Shown: piece by piece, positions 9,652 to 19,040 of the stretch
How the letters are laid out: each line of letters opens with the position of its first letter
How positions within the stretch are numbered: position 1 is the first letter of the stretch
Origin: Chitinophagaceae bacterium
Lineage (GTDB): Bacteria > Bacteroidota > Bacteroidia > Chitinophagales > Chitinophagaceae
DNA: 46,125 nucleotides
Assembly: GCA_947456825.1 (NCBI GenBank)
Contig: CANGTM010000007.1
Coordinates: 1 to 46,125, forward strand
Direction: 5' to 3'
Notes under the pieces: model-generated
Told to the model about the DNA's origin: nothing
The model's database searches: none
The model's input: only the letters and a program-made list of their open reading frames with translations
Program-made: the position numbers and the translations under genes

Positions 9652-10032
9652 ATGGCTCGTATTGCCGGTGTTGATTTACCAAAAAACAAAAGAGGGGAGA
9701 TCGGTCTCACCTATATCTTCGGAATTGGTCCTGCCACTGCCCGTTACATTCTCGACAAGCACAGCATTGATCGCAACAAGAAAGTGCACGAGTGGAACGA
9801 CGATGAGCTCAATGCCATTCGTTCCGTCATCACCGAAGAGCTGAAAGTAGAAGGTCAGCTTCGTTCTGAAGTTCAGATGAGCATCAAGCGTTTGCTCGAT
9901 ATCGCTTGCTATCGCGGTCTTCGTCATCGTAAGGGTCTGCCCGTTCGTGGACAGCGTACCAAGACGAACAGCCGTACCCGTAAAGGAAAACGTAAAACCG
10001 TTGCCGGTAAGAAGAAGGCAGCTAAAAAATAA
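9652..10032 (+). CDS. rpsM: 30S ribosomal protein S13
   Basis: [26 protein letters not shown]..., [25 protein letters not shown]. Confidence 0.99.
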   Translation: MARIAGVDLPKNKRGEIGLTYIFGIGPATARYILDKHSIDRNKKVHEWNDDELNAIRSVITEELKVEGQLRSEVQMSIKRLLDIACYRGLRHRKGLPVRGQRTKTNSRTRKGKRKTVAGKKKAAKK

Positions 10033-10056
10033 TTAACAGACGATCATCCAATCATC

Positions 10057-10467
10057 ATGGCAAAAGCACAACAACAGCAACCCAGCGCCAAGGCCGCCGC
10101 TAAGAAAAGAGTGGTGAAGGTAGACGCCTACGGCGACGCCCACATCTCCGCTACTTTCAATAATATCATCATCAGTCTTACCAATAAGACCGGTCAGGTG
10201 ATCTCTTGGAGCAGTGCCGGCAAAATGGGATTCCGCGGATCTAAAAAGAATACTCCTTATGCCGCTCAAACGGCCGCTGCAGATGCAGCCCGTGCCGCCT
10301 TTGATGCAGGTCTCAAGCGCGTAGACGTCTACGTTAAAGGACCCGGCTCAGGTCGTGAGGGTGCCATTCGCTCGTTGTCACAAAGTGGTATCGAGGTGGT
10401 GATGATCAAGGACGTTACGCCAATGCCTCACAATGGCTGCCGTCCTCCCAAGAAGAGACGAGTTTAA
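10057..10467 (+). CDS. rpsK: 30S ribosomal protein S11
   Basis: [60 protein letters not shown]. Confidence 0.99.
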   Translation: MAKAQQQQPSAKAAAKKRVVKVDAYGDAHISATFNNIIISLTNKTGQVISWSSAGKMGFRGSKKNTPYAAQTAAADAARAAFDAGLKRVDVYVKGPGSGREGAIRSLSQSGIEVVMIKDVTPMPHNGCRPPKKRRV

Positions 10468-10502
10468 TTGACATACGCCATTTGCGTTTCATTTTATAAA
10501 AG

Positions 10503-10564
10503 GGTGCGCGATTAATTTTTTAAAAGCTTTTTACCGATCGCGTCACCGGTTTTTAAAAAAGCTT
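10503..10564 (+). promoter_or_regulatory. Candidate S4 (rpsD) leader RNA with H-type pseudoknot potential
   Basis: Stem 1 GGTGCGCGAT (10503-10512) with ATCGCG-T-CACC (10537-10547, one bulged T); its loop AAGCTTTTT (10524-10532) is complementary to AAAAAGCTT (10556-10564); rpsD ATG at 10580. Confidence 0.5.
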
Positions 10565-10579
10565 AAATGAACAATCACT

Positions 10580-11185
10580 ATGGCAAGGTACAATGGTCCT
10601 AAGACCAAGATCTCCCGTATTTTCGGGGAGCCCATTTTGGGCAATGGAAAATGGCTGGGTAAGAACAGTAATCCTCCCGGTCAGCATGGAGAAAAGCGTA
10701 AGCGTAAATCGCTCGGCGAATATGCCCTGCAATTGCGTGAGAAGCAAAAAGCCAAATACACCTACGGGGTATTGGAAAAACAATTCCGCAAAACATTCGA
10801 GGAAGCCGCCCGCCGCAAGGGGGTAACCGGTGAGAACCTCATCCAGTTACTTGAGGCCCGTCTGGACAATACGGTATTCCGTATGGGGATCGCTCCCTCT
10901 CGTCCGGCTGCCCGTCAATTGGTAAGCCATAAGCACGTTGAAGTGAACGGCAAGGTAGTTAACGTACCTTCTTTTCAATTAAAGCCAGGTGATGTGGTAA
11001 CCATCAAGGTCAGCAGCAAAGAGCGCGCTTCCATCGCCGGAGCTATTCGCGGAAAGAATCCCAAGTACAATTGGATCGACTTCAACGAGACCGCTGTCAA
11101 GGGAACCTTTATCGCTTATCCCGAAAGAGAGAGCGTGCCCGAGAATATCAAGGAGCAACTTATTGTCGAATTGTACTCTAAGTAA
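10580..11185 (+). CDS. rpsD: 30S ribosomal protein S4
   Basis: [21 protein letters not shown]..., [41 protein letters not shown]. Confidence 0.99.
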   Translation: MARYNGPKTKISRIFGEPILGNGKWLGKNSNPPGQHGEKRKRKSLGEYALQLREKQKAKYTYGVLEKQFRKTFEEAARRKGVTGENLIQLLEARLDNTVFRMGIAPSRPAARQLVSHKHVEVNGKVVNVPSFQLKPGDVVTIKVSSKERASIAGAIRGKNPKYNWIDFNETAVKGTFIAYPERESVPENIKEQLIVELYSK

Positions 11186-11224
11186 TAACGAGGAGTTTTT
11201 CCTTACCATTTAAAGTAATCAACT

Positions 11225-12226
11225 ATGGCCATCCTGAATTTTCAAAAGCCCGATAAGATCATTCTTCAGAAAGCATCCGACTTTCATGCGCAGTTCGAGT
11301 TTCGTCCGTTGGAGCCCGGATATGGGGTAACCATCGGTAATGCCCTGCGTCGTGTATTACTTAACTCCCTCGAGGGGTATGCTATCGTCGGTATCAAGAT
11401 CGAAGGCGTCGATCATGAGTTCGCTACCCTAAAGGGTATTAGCGAAGACGTGGTCGAAATGTTGCTGAACCTCAAACAAGTTCGCTTCAAGAAGATCGGC
11501 GATCAGGAGTTTACCGCTGAGAAGATCAGCCTTTCTATTAAGAATAAGACGGAGTTTACCGCTGCCCTGATCGGGGAGAACACCCAGTCTTTTCAGATCA
11601 TGAACCCTGAGTTGCTCATCTGTACCCTTGATGGTTCTGCCCGTCTGGACATGGAGCTGACTATCGGTAAGGGCCGTGGGTATGTATCTGCCGAAGACAA
11701 CAAGCCTAAAGATGCTCCGTTGGGATATATTCCTGTCGATGCCATCTACACACCCATCAAGAACGTTAAATACAGTATCGAGAATACTCGTGTGGAGCAG
11801 CGTACCGACTTCGAAAAGTTGATCATGGAAGTGGCCACCGATGGAACGATCCATCCCGAGGAAGCTGTAAAGCAGGCCTCTCGTATCCTGATCCAACATT
11901 TGATGATCATCACCGACGAGAACATCACCTTCGATAATAAAGAAGAAAAGAAAGAAGATCTGGTCGATGAGCAAACCTTGCAACTGCGCAAAGTGCTGAA
12001 GACTCCGCTTGAGGACCTCGATCTTTCTGTTCGTGCCTTTAACTGTCTGAAAGCCGCTAAGATCAATTCACTAAGCGAGTTGGTACAATACGAGCAAGAA
12101 GACCTGATGAAATTCCGCAACTTCGGACAAAAGTCATTGTCCGAGATCGAGCAAGTGCTGTCAGAAAGAGGCTTGCACTTTGGAATGGATCTGGTGAAGT
12201 TGGGTATCGACCTGAGCGAGTTCTAA
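11225..12226 (+). CDS. rpoA: DNA-directed RNA polymerase subunit alpha
   Basis: FEFRPLEPGYGVTIGNALRRVLLNSLEGYAIVGIKIEGVDHEF..., alpha-CTD LDLSVRAFNCLKAAKINSLSELVQYEQEDLMKFRNFGQKSLSEIEQVL. Confidence 0.99.
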   Translation: MAILNFQKPDKIILQKASDFHAQFEFRPLEPGYGVTIGNALRRVLLNSLEGYAIVGIKIEGVDHEFATLKGISEDVVEMLLNLKQVRFKKIGDQEFTAEKISLSIKNKTEFTAALIGENTQSFQIMNPELLICTLDGSARLDMELTIGKGRGYVSAEDNKPKDAPLGYIPVDAIYTPIKNVKYSIENTRVEQRTDFEKLIMEVATDGTIHPEEAVKQASRILIQHLMIITDENITFDNKEEKKEDLVDEQTLQLRKVLKTPLEDLDLSVRAFNCLKAAKINSLSELVQYEQEDLMKFRNFGQKSLSEIEQVLSERGLHFGMDLVKLGIDLSEF

Positions 12227-12240
12227 ATTTATTCAATCAC

Positions 12241-12289
12241 GCCCTTTGCAAAGAGGGGCAACCACTGCAATTCCTGACACGGTGCAGTG
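12241..12289 (+). promoter_or_regulatory. Two putative RNA hairpins in the rpoA-rplQ gap
   Basis: GCCCTTTGCAAAGAGGGGC (12241-12259) and CACTGCA (12263-12269)/TGCAGTG (12283-12289). Confidence 0.35.
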
Positions 12290-12307
12290 TTCATAAAACA
12301 AAATGTC

Positions 12308-12808
12308 ATGCGTCACGGAGACAAAGTAAACAACCTGGGTAGAAAGAAAGCCCACAGAGATGCCCTGTTGAGCAATCTGGCTTGTCAGCTTATCGCACAC
12401 AAGCGTATCGTAACTACTACTGCCAAGGCCAAGGCCCTGCGCGTATATGTTGAGCCTATCATTACCAAGGCTAAAGAGAACACCACCAATCAACGTCGTG
12501 TAGTATTCAGCTATCTGCAAGACAAAGAGGCCGTTAAGGAACTCTTTGGCGCCGTTGCCGAAAAAGTGGCCGGTCGTCCCGGAGGTTACACCCGCATCAT
12601 CAAATTGAGATTCCGTACCGGAGATAATGCCGATACGTCCATGATCGAGCTGGTGGATTTTAACGAGATCTATGGTAAGGGTAAAGGCGAAGAAAAGACC
12701 ACGGCCAAGAAAACCCGTCGTTCCGGCTCACGCAAAAAAGCTGCCGCACCAGCAGCAGCTCCTGCAGCCACGGAAGCCTCTGCCGAAGAGACCCCTGCCG
12801 CCGAATAA
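12308..12808 (+). CDS. rplQ: 50S ribosomal protein L17
   Basis: [29 protein letters not shown]...; start moved to ATG 12308 from the upstream GTG. Confidence 0.98.
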   Translation: MRHGDKVNNLGRKKAHRDALLSNLACQLIAHKRIVTTTAKAKALRVYVEPIITKAKENTTNQRRVVFSYLQDKEAVKELFGAVAEKVAGRPGGYTRIIKLRFRTGDNADTSMIELVDFNEIYGKGKGEEKTTAKKTRRSGSRKKAAAPAAAPAATEASAEETPAAE

Positions 12809-12831
12809 GTTTAAAGGATCTGATTATATCA

Positions 12832-12860
12832 ATGCCCCTCCTCTCGAGGGGCATTTTTTT
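12832..12860 (+). terminator. Rho-independent terminator after rplQ
   Basis: ATGCCCCT - 7-nt loop - AGGGGCAT followed by a T run. Confidence 0.85.
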
Positions 12861-12898
12861 GTCTTCTATATTTTAGAGCTTCACTGCGCTCAATGGGT

Positions 12899-12906
12899 TA
12901 TTTTTG
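12899..12906 (+). promoter_or_regulatory. -7 element TATTTTTG upstream of aguB
   Basis: Match to TAnnTTTG, 12 nt before ATG 12918. Confidence 0.4.
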
Positions 12907-12917
12907 CGCCATAAACA

Positions 12918-13799
12918 ATGCCTATGAGATCGGTATCAGTTGGCTTGGTGCAGATGAGTTGCTCCCATAACAAAGCAGATAATCTGGGCAAGGCTATCAG
13001 AGAGGTCGAACAAGCGGCCGCCAAGGGTGCTCAGGTGATCTGCTTGCAAGAGCTTTTTACATCTCTTTACTTTTGCGATGTAGAGGCATACGAGAATTTT
13101 CAGTTGGCTGAGCCCATTCCCGGTCCTTCCACAGAGGCGTTGCAACAGGTAGCCAAGCGATTGGGTGTTGTGATCGTGGCTTCGCTCTTCGAGAAGCGGG
13201 CCGAGGGACTTTATCATAATACCACTGCTGTTATCGATGCCGATGGAAGTTATTTGGGTAAGTACAGAAAGATGCACATCCCTGACGATCCGGCTTATTA
13301 CGAGAAATTTTACTTTACGCCCGGCGATCTTGGTTATAAAGTTTTTAAAACAAAGTTTGCCACCATTGGCGTACTCATCTGCTGGGACCAGTGGTATCCC
13401 GAGGCTGCGCGTATTACAGCGCTGATGGGTGCCGAAATTCTATTTTATCCAACGGCCATTGGATGGGCCACCAGTCAAGACCAGGCGACCAATACCGAAC
13501 AATACGGAGCCTGGCAAACCATGCAACGAAGTCATGCGGTGGCCAATGGCGTTCATGTCGTCAGCGTCAATAGAGTGGGATTGGAGCAAAATGGGGCCAT
13601 GCAGTTTTGGGGCGGATCTTTTGTGTCAAATCCTTTTGGAACCCTCATTTGGCAAGGCTCGCACGACAAAGAAGAAACGGCCGTTGTTACACTCGATCTT
13701 TCAAAGACCGATCATTACAGAACGCATTGGCCTTTCTTAAGAGATCGTCGTATCGATTCGTATCAGCCCATCACCAAGCGTTATGTAGATGAATACTGA
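12918..13799 (+). CDS. aguB: Carbon-nitrogen hydrolase, probable N-carbamoylputrescine amidase
   Basis: Nitrilase-family Glu/Lys/Cys motifs (LQELFTSLYFC, GKYRKMHIPDDP, VLICWDQWYPEAAR); next gene is agmatine deiminase. Confidence 0.92.
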   Translation: MPMRSVSVGLVQMSCSHNKADNLGKAIREVEQAAAKGAQVICLQELFTSLYFCDVEAYENFQLAEPIPGPSTEALQQVAKRLGVVIVASLFEKRAEGLYHNTTAVIDADGSYLGKYRKMHIPDDPAYYEKFYFTPGDLGYKVFKTKFATIGVLICWDQWYPEAARITALMGAEILFYPTAIGWATSQDQATNTEQYGAWQTMQRSHAVANGVHVVSVNRVGLEQNGAMQFWGGSFVSNPFGTLIWQGSHDKEETAVVTLDLSKTDHYRTHWPFLRDRRIDSYQPITKRYVDEY

Positions 13800-14841
13800 C
13801 CAGCGCACACCCAGAGAGCTGGGTTATTATTTTCCTGCGGAGTTTGCTCCCCATGCTGCCACCTGGCTCAGCTGGCCTCATAAGGAGGCTTCGTGGCCCG
13901 GCAAGATCCAAACCATCTATCCCAGTTATGTCAAGTTCATAAAAGAGCTGACCCAAGGTGAGCAGGTCAAGATCAATGTGGCCGATGCGGCTATGCAACA
14001 ACAAGCCACCGACTGGTTACTTCGTTTTGATGTAGATCTTTCGAAAGTTGATTTTTTTCATCATCACACCAATGATGCCTGGTGCAGAGACCATGGCCCT
14101 GCTTTTTTGATCAACCCTGCGGCCGCTCAAAAAAAAGTAATTGTTGATTGGGGATATAACGCGTGGGGAAACAAGTATCCGCCTTACGATCTCGATGATG
14201 TGATTCCTACCCGTATTGCCGAGCACTACCAAATGCCGGTGTGGCATCCCGGTATTGTGATGGAGGGGGGTAGTGTAGAGTTTAACGGGGCTGGCACGTT
14301 GCTAACCTCCACGGCCTGCTTATTAAATCCCAATCGCAATCCTCACTTGAACCAAGACCAGATAGAGCAATACTTGCGCGACTATTACGGAGTGGAACAG
14401 ATCTTATGGGTAGATGAAGGGATCGTAGGAGACGATACGGACGGACATATCGACGACACGGTTCGCTTCGTTAATGCCGATACGGTGCTGGCCACGGTAG
14501 AGACGGATCGTAACGATGACAATTATGAGTTGCTGCAAACCAATCTTCGCCAGCTCAAGGCCATGCGGTTGCCGGGTGATCGATCGCTCAATATCATTGA
14601 GCTGCCGATGCCACCGGCCCTTGTTTACGAGGAGCAGCGCTTACCTTGTTCCTATGCCAACTTTTATATTGCCAATCGTTCGGTGATCGTGCCCGTATTT
14701 AACTGCAAGCAAGACGACACGGCACTTCGTATTATTGAGCAGTGTTTTCCGGATCGAAGGGTGGTAGGCATCGATTCGGTCGATATTATTTGGGGACTGG
14801 GTAGTTTTCATTGCCTGAGCCAGCAAGAGCCGCTGGTATAA
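13789..14841 (+). CDS. aguA: Agmatine deiminase
   Basis: ATWLSWPHKEASWPGK, WCRDHGPAFLI, GIVMEGGSVEFNGAGTLL, DDTDGHIDD, C-terminal GLGSFHCLSQQEP; overlaps aguB by 11 nt. Confidence 0.93.
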   Translation: MNTDQRTPRELGYYFPAEFAPHAATWLSWPHKEASWPGKIQTIYPSYVKFIKELTQGEQVKINVADAAMQQQATDWLLRFDVDLSKVDFFHHHTNDAWCRDHGPAFLINPAAAQKKVIVDWGYNAWGNKYPPYDLDDVIPTRIAEHYQMPVWHPGIVMEGGSVEFNGAGTLLTSTACLLNPNRNPHLNQDQIEQYLRDYYGVEQILWVDEGIVGDDTDGHIDDTVRFVNADTVLATVETDRNDDNYELLQTNLRQLKAMRLPGDRSLNIIELPMPPALVYEEQRLPCSYANFYIANRSVIVPVFNCKQDDTALRIIEQCFPDRRVVGIDSVDIIWGLGSFHCLSQQEPLV

Positions 14842-14919
14842 TTTGTGCACATCTTTGGGTGTTGGCAGGGGCAAAAGCATTATTTTTACGCAATTTGTTT
14901 TTACTGTAACCCTACGATT

Positions 14920-16026
14920 ATGCCCTCCTCATCTACCCCCGCTGTTTTGGTGCTCGCTGACGGAACGGTCCATCATGGTCTGGCCTTCGGTGCCATCGGC
15001 ACAACGACCGGCGAGATCTGTTTTAATACCGGCATGACCGGCTACCAAGAGGTCTTTACCGATCCCAGCTATTTTGGGCAGATCCTTATCATGAATACGG
15101 CCCATGTGGGCAATTATGGCGTAAAGGACCTTGATGTGGAATCCGACAGCATCAAGATCAGTGGACTCATTGGCAGAAATCTCGAAGCACTTTATTCTCG
15201 TCGGCAAGCCACTGCCTCGTTACAGGAATACCTGGAAAAAAGTGGCGTGGTCTCTATAGAGGGCGTTGATACGCGCTCACTGGTGGCTCATATTCGCACG
15301 AAGGGCGCCATGAATTGTATCATCTCTTCGGAGACCACCGATATAGAGGCCTTACAAAAAAAGTTACAGGCAGTGCCCAATATGGATGGCTTAGAGCTGG
15401 CCTCAAAGGTGAGTACGGCCAAGGCCTACGAACTGGGCGATGCCAACGCTGACATTCGTATCGCCGTAATGGACTACGGAGTAAAGCGAAATATCTTGCA
15501 ATGTATGGTCGAGCGCGGAGCACATGTAAAAGTGTTTCCGGCCCGTACGTCGCTTCAAGAGGTAAAGCAGTTTGACCCCAGTGGGTATTTTATATCGAAC
15601 GGGCCTGGCGATCCGGCTCCCATGGATTATGCTGTCTCGTTCGTAAAGGAGGTGATGAACGAAGGAAAGCCGCTTTTCGGCATTTGCCTGGGACATCAAT
15701 TACTGGCACTGGCCAACGATATTCCCACTTTTAAGATGCATCACGGACATCGCGGGCTCAACCATCCGGTAAAAAATTTGGAGACAGGCCGCTCCGAGAT
15801 CACCACGCAAAATCATGGATTTGGGGTAGATCCGGCCGCCGTAAAAAAAGCCGATCATATTCAAATTACGCACGTAAATCTCAATGACCAGTCGATCGAA
15901 GGAATCAGGGTAAAAGGCAAGCCTGCTTTCTCGGTGCAATATCACCCTGAGGCCACACCGGGCCCGCACGACAGCCGCTATCTGTTCGATCAGTTCATTG
16001 ACATGATCAGGGCCTCAAAAAATTAG
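14920..16026 (+). CDS. carA: Carbamoyl-phosphate synthase small subunit
   Basis: VLADGTVHHGLAFGA..GEICFNTGMTGYQEVFTDPSY, GIEGVDTR-like VSIEGVDTRSLVAHIR, FGICLGHQLLALA; start set at MPSSST. Confidence 0.96.
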   Translation: MPSSSTPAVLVLADGTVHHGLAFGAIGTTTGEICFNTGMTGYQEVFTDPSYFGQILIMNTAHVGNYGVKDLDVESDSIKISGLIGRNLEALYSRRQATASLQEYLEKSGVVSIEGVDTRSLVAHIRTKGAMNCIISSETTDIEALQKKLQAVPNMDGLELASKVSTAKAYELGDANADIRIAVMDYGVKRNILQCMVERGAHVKVFPARTSLQEVKQFDPSGYFISNGPGDPAPMDYAVSFVKEVMNEGKPLFGICLGHQLLALANDIPTFKMHHGHRGLNHPVKNLETGRSEITTQNHGFGVDPAAVKKADHIQITHVNLNDQSIEGIRVKGKPAFSVQYHPEATPGPHDSRYLFDQFIDMIRASKN

Positions 16027-16028
16027 TC

Positions 16029-16451
16029 ATGACAATCGCCATTATCAATGGTCCCAATTTGAATTTGCTGGGTAAGCGAGAGCCGGAAGTATATGGCGCA
16101 CAATCATTTGAAACATTCTTAGCATCGCTTCGAGAGCGATTCGCGGCCGTTACCATCGAGTATTACCAGAGTAATGTAGAAGGCGAATTGATCAACGAGA
16201 TACAACGAGCCGGTTTTTCTTGCGATGGGATCATTTTAAATCCCGGTGGTTACACACACACGTCGGTGGCCATTGGCGATGCGGTCGCGGCCATCAAGGC
16301 GCCGGTCATTGAGGTGCACATTTCTAATGTGCATGCTCGTGAGGAGTTTCGCAGGCATTCCTTTGTAAGCCCCAAGGCTGCGGGTACCATTTGTGGCTTA
16401 GGACTAGAGGGCTATGCCCTGGCCCTACAATGGCTGATGCAGCGTAGTTGA
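16029..16451 (+). CDS. aroQ: Type II 3-dehydroquinate dehydratase
   Basis: IAIINGPNLNLLGKREPEVYG, YYQSNVEGELINEIQ, ILNPGGYTHTSVAIGDA, EVHISNVHAREEFR. Confidence 0.97.
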   Translation: MTIAIINGPNLNLLGKREPEVYGAQSFETFLASLRERFAAVTIEYYQSNVEGELINEIQRAGFSCDGIILNPGGYTHTSVAIGDAVAAIKAPVIEVHISNVHAREEFRRHSFVSPKAAGTICGLGLEGYALALQWLMQRS

Positions 16452-16458
16452 TCGGTCG

Positions 16459-18993
16459 TTACTTCTTTTGTAGTTTATCTAATTTTCCTATGTACAAGCT
16501 GCGGCCATGCGTGCCGATGACGATCTCGTTATCTCGTTGCTGAATCGCAATGTCATGCACGGGTACGGAGCGTGGCATACCGGTCTGCCAGGCCTTGTAG
16601 CTTTTTCCGCCATCAAAACTCACATAAAGACCACCATCCGTTCCTACATAGAGGAGGTTGGCATTTTTAGGGTCCTCTCTTATTACGTTTACCGATTCAA
16701 GTGGTAAGTTGCCAGCTATGGATTGCCAGGTAACGCCCTTGTCTTCGCTAACATAGACAAAGGGTTCAAAATTATCAGCGCGATAACCATTGAGGGTTAC
16801 ATAGACCCTGTTTTCATTATGTTGTGAGGCCACTACGCGACTTACCCAGAGTTGTCGGGTATCTAACCCTGCAACGGTAGGCTTAGCCGTCTTACTTTTT
16901 TCACCAGCGATAGTTCGGTGTAAGACGGACCAAGTATACCCGCCATCGTCGGAGCGGTGCAAATTGCCGTCATCGGTTCCAACGTAGAGCATTCCAAAAC
17001 GAAGCGGTGATTCATCGATGGTAGTGATGGTTCCGTAAGGAACATTACCGGCTTGGCCACCCTTGGTAAGATCAGCGCTCATCAGCAGCAGGGTATCTGC
17101 TTTATTCAGCGATCGGTAGAGTCTGTTGGCTCCGTAGTAGAGGATGTCTTGGTTATGTCTGCTGAGTAAAATAGGGGTCTGCCAATTAAAGCGCAGCGGC
17201 CTTTCGCCTAGTTGGTGTTGCGGACGAATGTTTTTGGCAACACCGGGCTTGTCTTTTTGATACCGGGCATAAACACCAAATTGTGAACCTGAGTACACCG
17301 TATTGTTATCTCTTTTGTCTACTTGCGCCTGCATACCGTCTCCGCCATTGATCATTTTAAATCCGTACTGCCCCGCATCTATCCAGCCGATATCTTCTTT
17401 GTGGTTGGAAGGCCCCCACCAACTTCCATTGTCTTGCAACCCGCCATAGACATTGTAGGGCTTGGCATCGTCGGTCGTAATGGCATAGTACTGGCCTACG
17501 GCAGGAGTATTGGCCTTGAACCAATTTTTACCGGTGTCATAGCTAATGTTTACGCCTCCGTCATTTCCGTTGATGATATGACCATCTCTTTTAGGATTGA
17601 CCCACAACGCATGATGGTCGGCATGTACATTGCCCTTGTCCATATTGGTAAAGGTCTTGCCACCATCGGTGGATACTTGCGAACTAAAGCCAAGTATGTA
17701 CACTTTGTCGGCGTTTTGATACGAAGTATATACTTTGGCAAAGTAGTACCCGTAGGTGTTGAAGATGCCAATAGGCTTTTCGTGCGTCTTTGCCCAGGTA
17801 CGTCCACCGTCATTGCTTCGGTATACTTCGCAGCCCGCTATGCCACTGTTCTGAAATCCGTCGTCACTATCCAGCCAATCCCATAATACCGAGGGGGCTA
17901 AGTTGCCGGCCGCTACCTTTTCTTTAAGCTGGGATACAGTCGTCTGTCTGGGAAAGCGATTCTTACGCAAGAATCGATCGAGTTTGATACTATCGAGCGC
18001 TACGAATTGTGCCACGGTCAATTGGCGAAGATCTTCTTTGTTATAAGAGGAGTCGGTCGTTGATTTTTTTGCCGTAAGCGGCGTGTTGTTATCTACGATG
18101 GCATAGGCGATCTGCGAGTTGCCCGGAAAATAGCAAATGCCTATTCGACCGATCTTATTTCCTTGCGGAAAGCCGCTTCCCTCTCCCGATGTTTTTTGCC
18201 AGGTGCTACCACCGTCGGAGCTGCGATAGATGCCGCTTCCGGGTCCGCTTTCTTCGAACTTCCAGGCCTTTCGGTTCTTTTGCCACATGGCAGCCAATAA
18301 TTGATTGGGGTTGGCAGGATCGAGCGCCAGATCTACACAGCCCGTTTGCCCGTCGACAAAAAGTGTTTGTTGCCAGGTGTTTCCTCCGTCGGTCGTCTTG
18401 TAAACGCCTCTCTCGTTGTTGTCGGTGTAAAGATGCCCCAGTACTGCCACCCAGGCAATCTTGGGATCGGAAGGGTGCAACTCAATGTCGCCAATATGAT
18501 GTGATTCGGGCAGACCTCGGTATTGCCAGCTTTTTCCATTATCCGAAGAGACATAGATGCCCGTGCCCGCATACGAGGAGCGACTACTATTGGCCTCACC
18601 GGTTCCGGCCCAGATCAATCGGGGATTGCTAGACCAGTTAATGGCAATATCACCCAGAAAATGAATATCGAGGCTATCCATAATAGGGGTAAAGCTTTGT
18701 CCGTTATTGATAGTGTGCCAGAGACCACCGGTGGCATAAGCCACATAGAATTCGGTAGGATCGGTTGGGTTGGCCTCCACGTCTACTACGCGTCCGCTCA
18801 TAATGGAGGGGCCTATGGAGCGAAACGATACGCTATTGAGCAAGCTGTCTCCAAATAACGAGGAGCGTTGTGCCAGAGAGCGTAAACGTTCGGCACCCGA
18901 AGTGGGGGCTATTTGCGCGTTTGCTACAAGGGCGGTAGTGGATAAGAGTAGGCCCAGCATCAGGTGGAGCAGGGCAGATGGTTTAACTTGCAT
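16459..18993 (-). CDS. Secreted multi-Asp-box (BNR/sortilin-VPS10-like) beta-propeller protein
   Basis: Signal peptide; many Asp-box motifs (SSDNGKSW, KTTDGGNTW, RSSDGGSTW, RSNDGGRTW, STDGGKTF, RSDDGGYTW, VSEDKGVTW, SFDGGKSY). Confidence 0.88.
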   Translation of the reverse strand: MQVKPSALLHLMLGLLLSTTALVANAQIAPTSGAERLRSLAQRSSLFGDSLLNSVSFRSIGPSIMSGRVVDVEANPTDPTEFYVAYATGGLWHTINNGQSFTPIMDSLDIHFLGDIAINWSSNPRLIWAGTGEANSSRSSYAGTGIYVSSDNGKSWQYRGLPESHHIGDIELHPSDPKIAWVAVLGHLYTDNNERGVYKTTDGGNTWQQTLFVDGQTGCVDLALDPANPNQLLAAMWQKNRKAWKFEESGPGSGIYRSSDGGSTWQKTSGEGSGFPQGNKIGRIGICYFPGNSQIAYAIVDNNTPLTAKKSTTDSSYNKEDLRQLTVAQFVALDSIKLDRFLRKNRFPRQTTVSQLKEKVAAGNLAPSVLWDWLDSDDGFQNSGIAGCEVYRSNDGGRTWAKTHEKPIGIFNTYGYYFAKVYTSYQNADKVYILGFSSQVSTDGGKTFTNMDKGNVHADHHALWVNPKRDGHIINGNDGGVNISYDTGKNWFKANTPAVGQYYAITTDDAKPYNVYGGLQDNGSWWGPSNHKEDIGWIDAGQYGFKMINGGDGMQAQVDKRDNNTVYSGSQFGVYARYQKDKPGVAKNIRPQHQLGERPLRFNWQTPILLSRHNQDILYYGANRLYRSLNKADTLLLMSADLTKGGQAGNVPYGTITTIDESPLRFGMLYVGTDDGNLHRSDDGGYTWSVLHRTIAGEKSKTAKPTVAGLDTRQLWVSRVVASQHNENRVYVTLNGYRADNFEPFVYVSEDKGVTWQSIAGNLPLESVNVIREDPKNANLLYVGTDGGLYVSFDGGKSYKAWQTGMPRSVPVHDIAIQQRDNEIVIGTHGRSLYIGKLDKLQKK

Positions 18994-19027
18994 AACAGAG
19001 TATTTTAGGGGGCTGTTCCCGATCAAT

Positions 19028-19035
19028 CAAACTTA
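19028..19035 (-). promoter_or_regulatory. -7 element TAAGTTTG (minus strand) for the BNR gene
   Basis: Plus strand reads CAAACTTA; divergent region. Confidence 0.35.
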
Positions 19036-19040
19036 CTAAA

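Noticed and set aside
16125-16142. Inverted repeat ATCGCT-TCGAG-AGCGAT in aroQ
   Set aside because: Short, within a coding region, and explained by codon usage.
17323-17886. 187-aa plus-strand ORF inside the BNR gene
   Set aside because: Shadow of a repetitive beta-propeller gene; the Asp-box frame is clearly the coding one.
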